Shown: positions 44,839 to 45,068 of the stretch, one piece after another
Position numbering within the stretch: position 1 is the stretch's first letter
How the letters are laid out: each line of letters starts with the position of its first letter
Source of the DNA: Haliea sp. E1-2-M8
Lineage (GTDB): Bacteria; Pseudomonadota; Gammaproteobacteria; Pseudomonadales; Halieaceae
NCBI RefSeq assembly: GCF_030649675.1
Contig: NZ_JAUTDR010000033.1
Location: forward strand, 1-45,068
DNA: 45,068 nt
Direction of reading: 5' to 3'
Notes under the pieces: model-generated
Seen by the model: the letters and a program-made list of their open reading frames with translations, nothing else
What the model was told of the DNA's origin: nothing
Databases searched by the model: none
Translations under genes and position numbers: made by a program

Positions 44839-45068
44839 CCCCAGTACCAGCACGGGGCTGGGAGGCAGGGCCTCTATCATCACCCCAGCCAAGAAGCCTG
44901 CAACTGCGGCACAACCGTGACCAGCAAATCCTCACGCAGCGCCCGCAGCAGACGCTACCGGCTGCCCGTGTGTGGGTGCGGGGAGAAAATCTCCGCAGAT
45001 ATAGTCACTCAGTCCCGCTTTTTTGGTCTTTACTAGATCAACTGGCAGGTATCTGCCAGGAAAGGCGG
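44839..45068. other. Unassigned right edge after pdxA
   Basis: I find no supported gene in these 230 bases. The many gammaproteobacterial genomes with surA-pdxA-rsmA would put rsmA here, but no rsmA start is visible. A perfect 7-bp hairpin (CTGGCAG 45042-45048, CTGCCAG 45053-45059) and a weaker GGAGA/TCTCC pair (44982-44994) are present, and the last 60 bases are AT-richer, as in a promoter region. A gene may begin just beyond the edge. Confidence 0.4.

Noticed and set aside
44824-44844. CTGGGG/CCCCAG hairpin as pdxA terminator
   Set aside because: Stem is good but includes the stop codon and lacks a T-run; kept only as a note under pdxA.

Overview
The window is about 45 kb of dense, GC-rich chromosome from a gammaproteobacterium. 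Protein content and gene order are closest to the Pseudomonas/Cellvibrionales side of the class. The tyrS-M23 peptidase-anmK-erpA-argC block, the vfr/OsmC pair beside trpCDG, and the amgK-murU/lptD-surA-pdxA block all match arrangements I know from Pseudomonas-type genomes. A marine Halieaceae-like organism is a reasonable guess, but this rests on synteny and protein character, not on a database comparison. Almost everything is core housekeeping. I see no phage, integrase, transposase, CRISPR array or defence island.

Layout. 1-226 is the promoter and leader of a ribosomal RNA operon on the minus strand; its 16S gene should start just outside the left edge. 454-6807 holds tyrS(-), an M23 murein peptidase and anmK(+), then erpA, a DUF6776-like membrane protein and argC(-). 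6948-10414 is a haem block (hemJ, hemL, hemB) ending in an exported cysteine-containing protein. 10427-18780 has a NUDIX hydrolase(-), a ModF-like double ABC ATPase(+), a TPR lipoprotein and PBP1b(-), a PfkB sugar/nucleoside kinase(+) and DNA polymerase II(-). 18855-22667 has a pentapeptide-repeat protein, a DUF2333 protein, a PCu(A)C copper chaperone and DsbD. 22885-31067 is a long co-directional run: aroQ-accB-accC-prmA, dusB-fis, purH-purD, coq7. 31234-32423 is the divergent OsmC-like/vfr pair. 32630-37998 is the tryptophan block on the minus strand (rpe-trpE-macro domain-trpG-trpD-trpC). 38383-44838 is murU-amgK(-) divergent from lptD-surA-pdxA(+).

Many genes are translationally coupled through ATGA, GTGA or TGATG overlaps: mrcB/TPR lipoprotein, dusB/fis, rpe/trpE, trpE/macro, trpG/trpD, trpD/trpC, amgK/murU and lptD/surA. 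The themes are cell-envelope biogenesis and recycling (PBP1b, M23 peptidase, AnmK, AmgK, MurU, LptD, SurA, DsbD), cofactor synthesis (haem, ubiquinone, pyridoxal phosphate) and growth-rate control (rrn promoter, a dusB-fis promoter with GC-rich discriminator, Vfr).

The most unusual content is repetitive. Three clusters of REP/REPIN-type palindromes (core GTAGGAGC...GCGA) lie at 31064-31217, 32420-32644 (four perfect-period 56-bp tandem units) and 38083-38276, the last running into a 19-bp tandem array. At all four gene ends that touch these clusters (coq7, vfr, trpC, murU) the stop codon is a TAG or its strand equivalent supplied by the repeat itself. The other notable points are a macro-domain (ADP-ribose) hydrolase coupled to trpE inside the trp block, and a ModF homologue whose first ATPase site has lost its catalytic glutamate.
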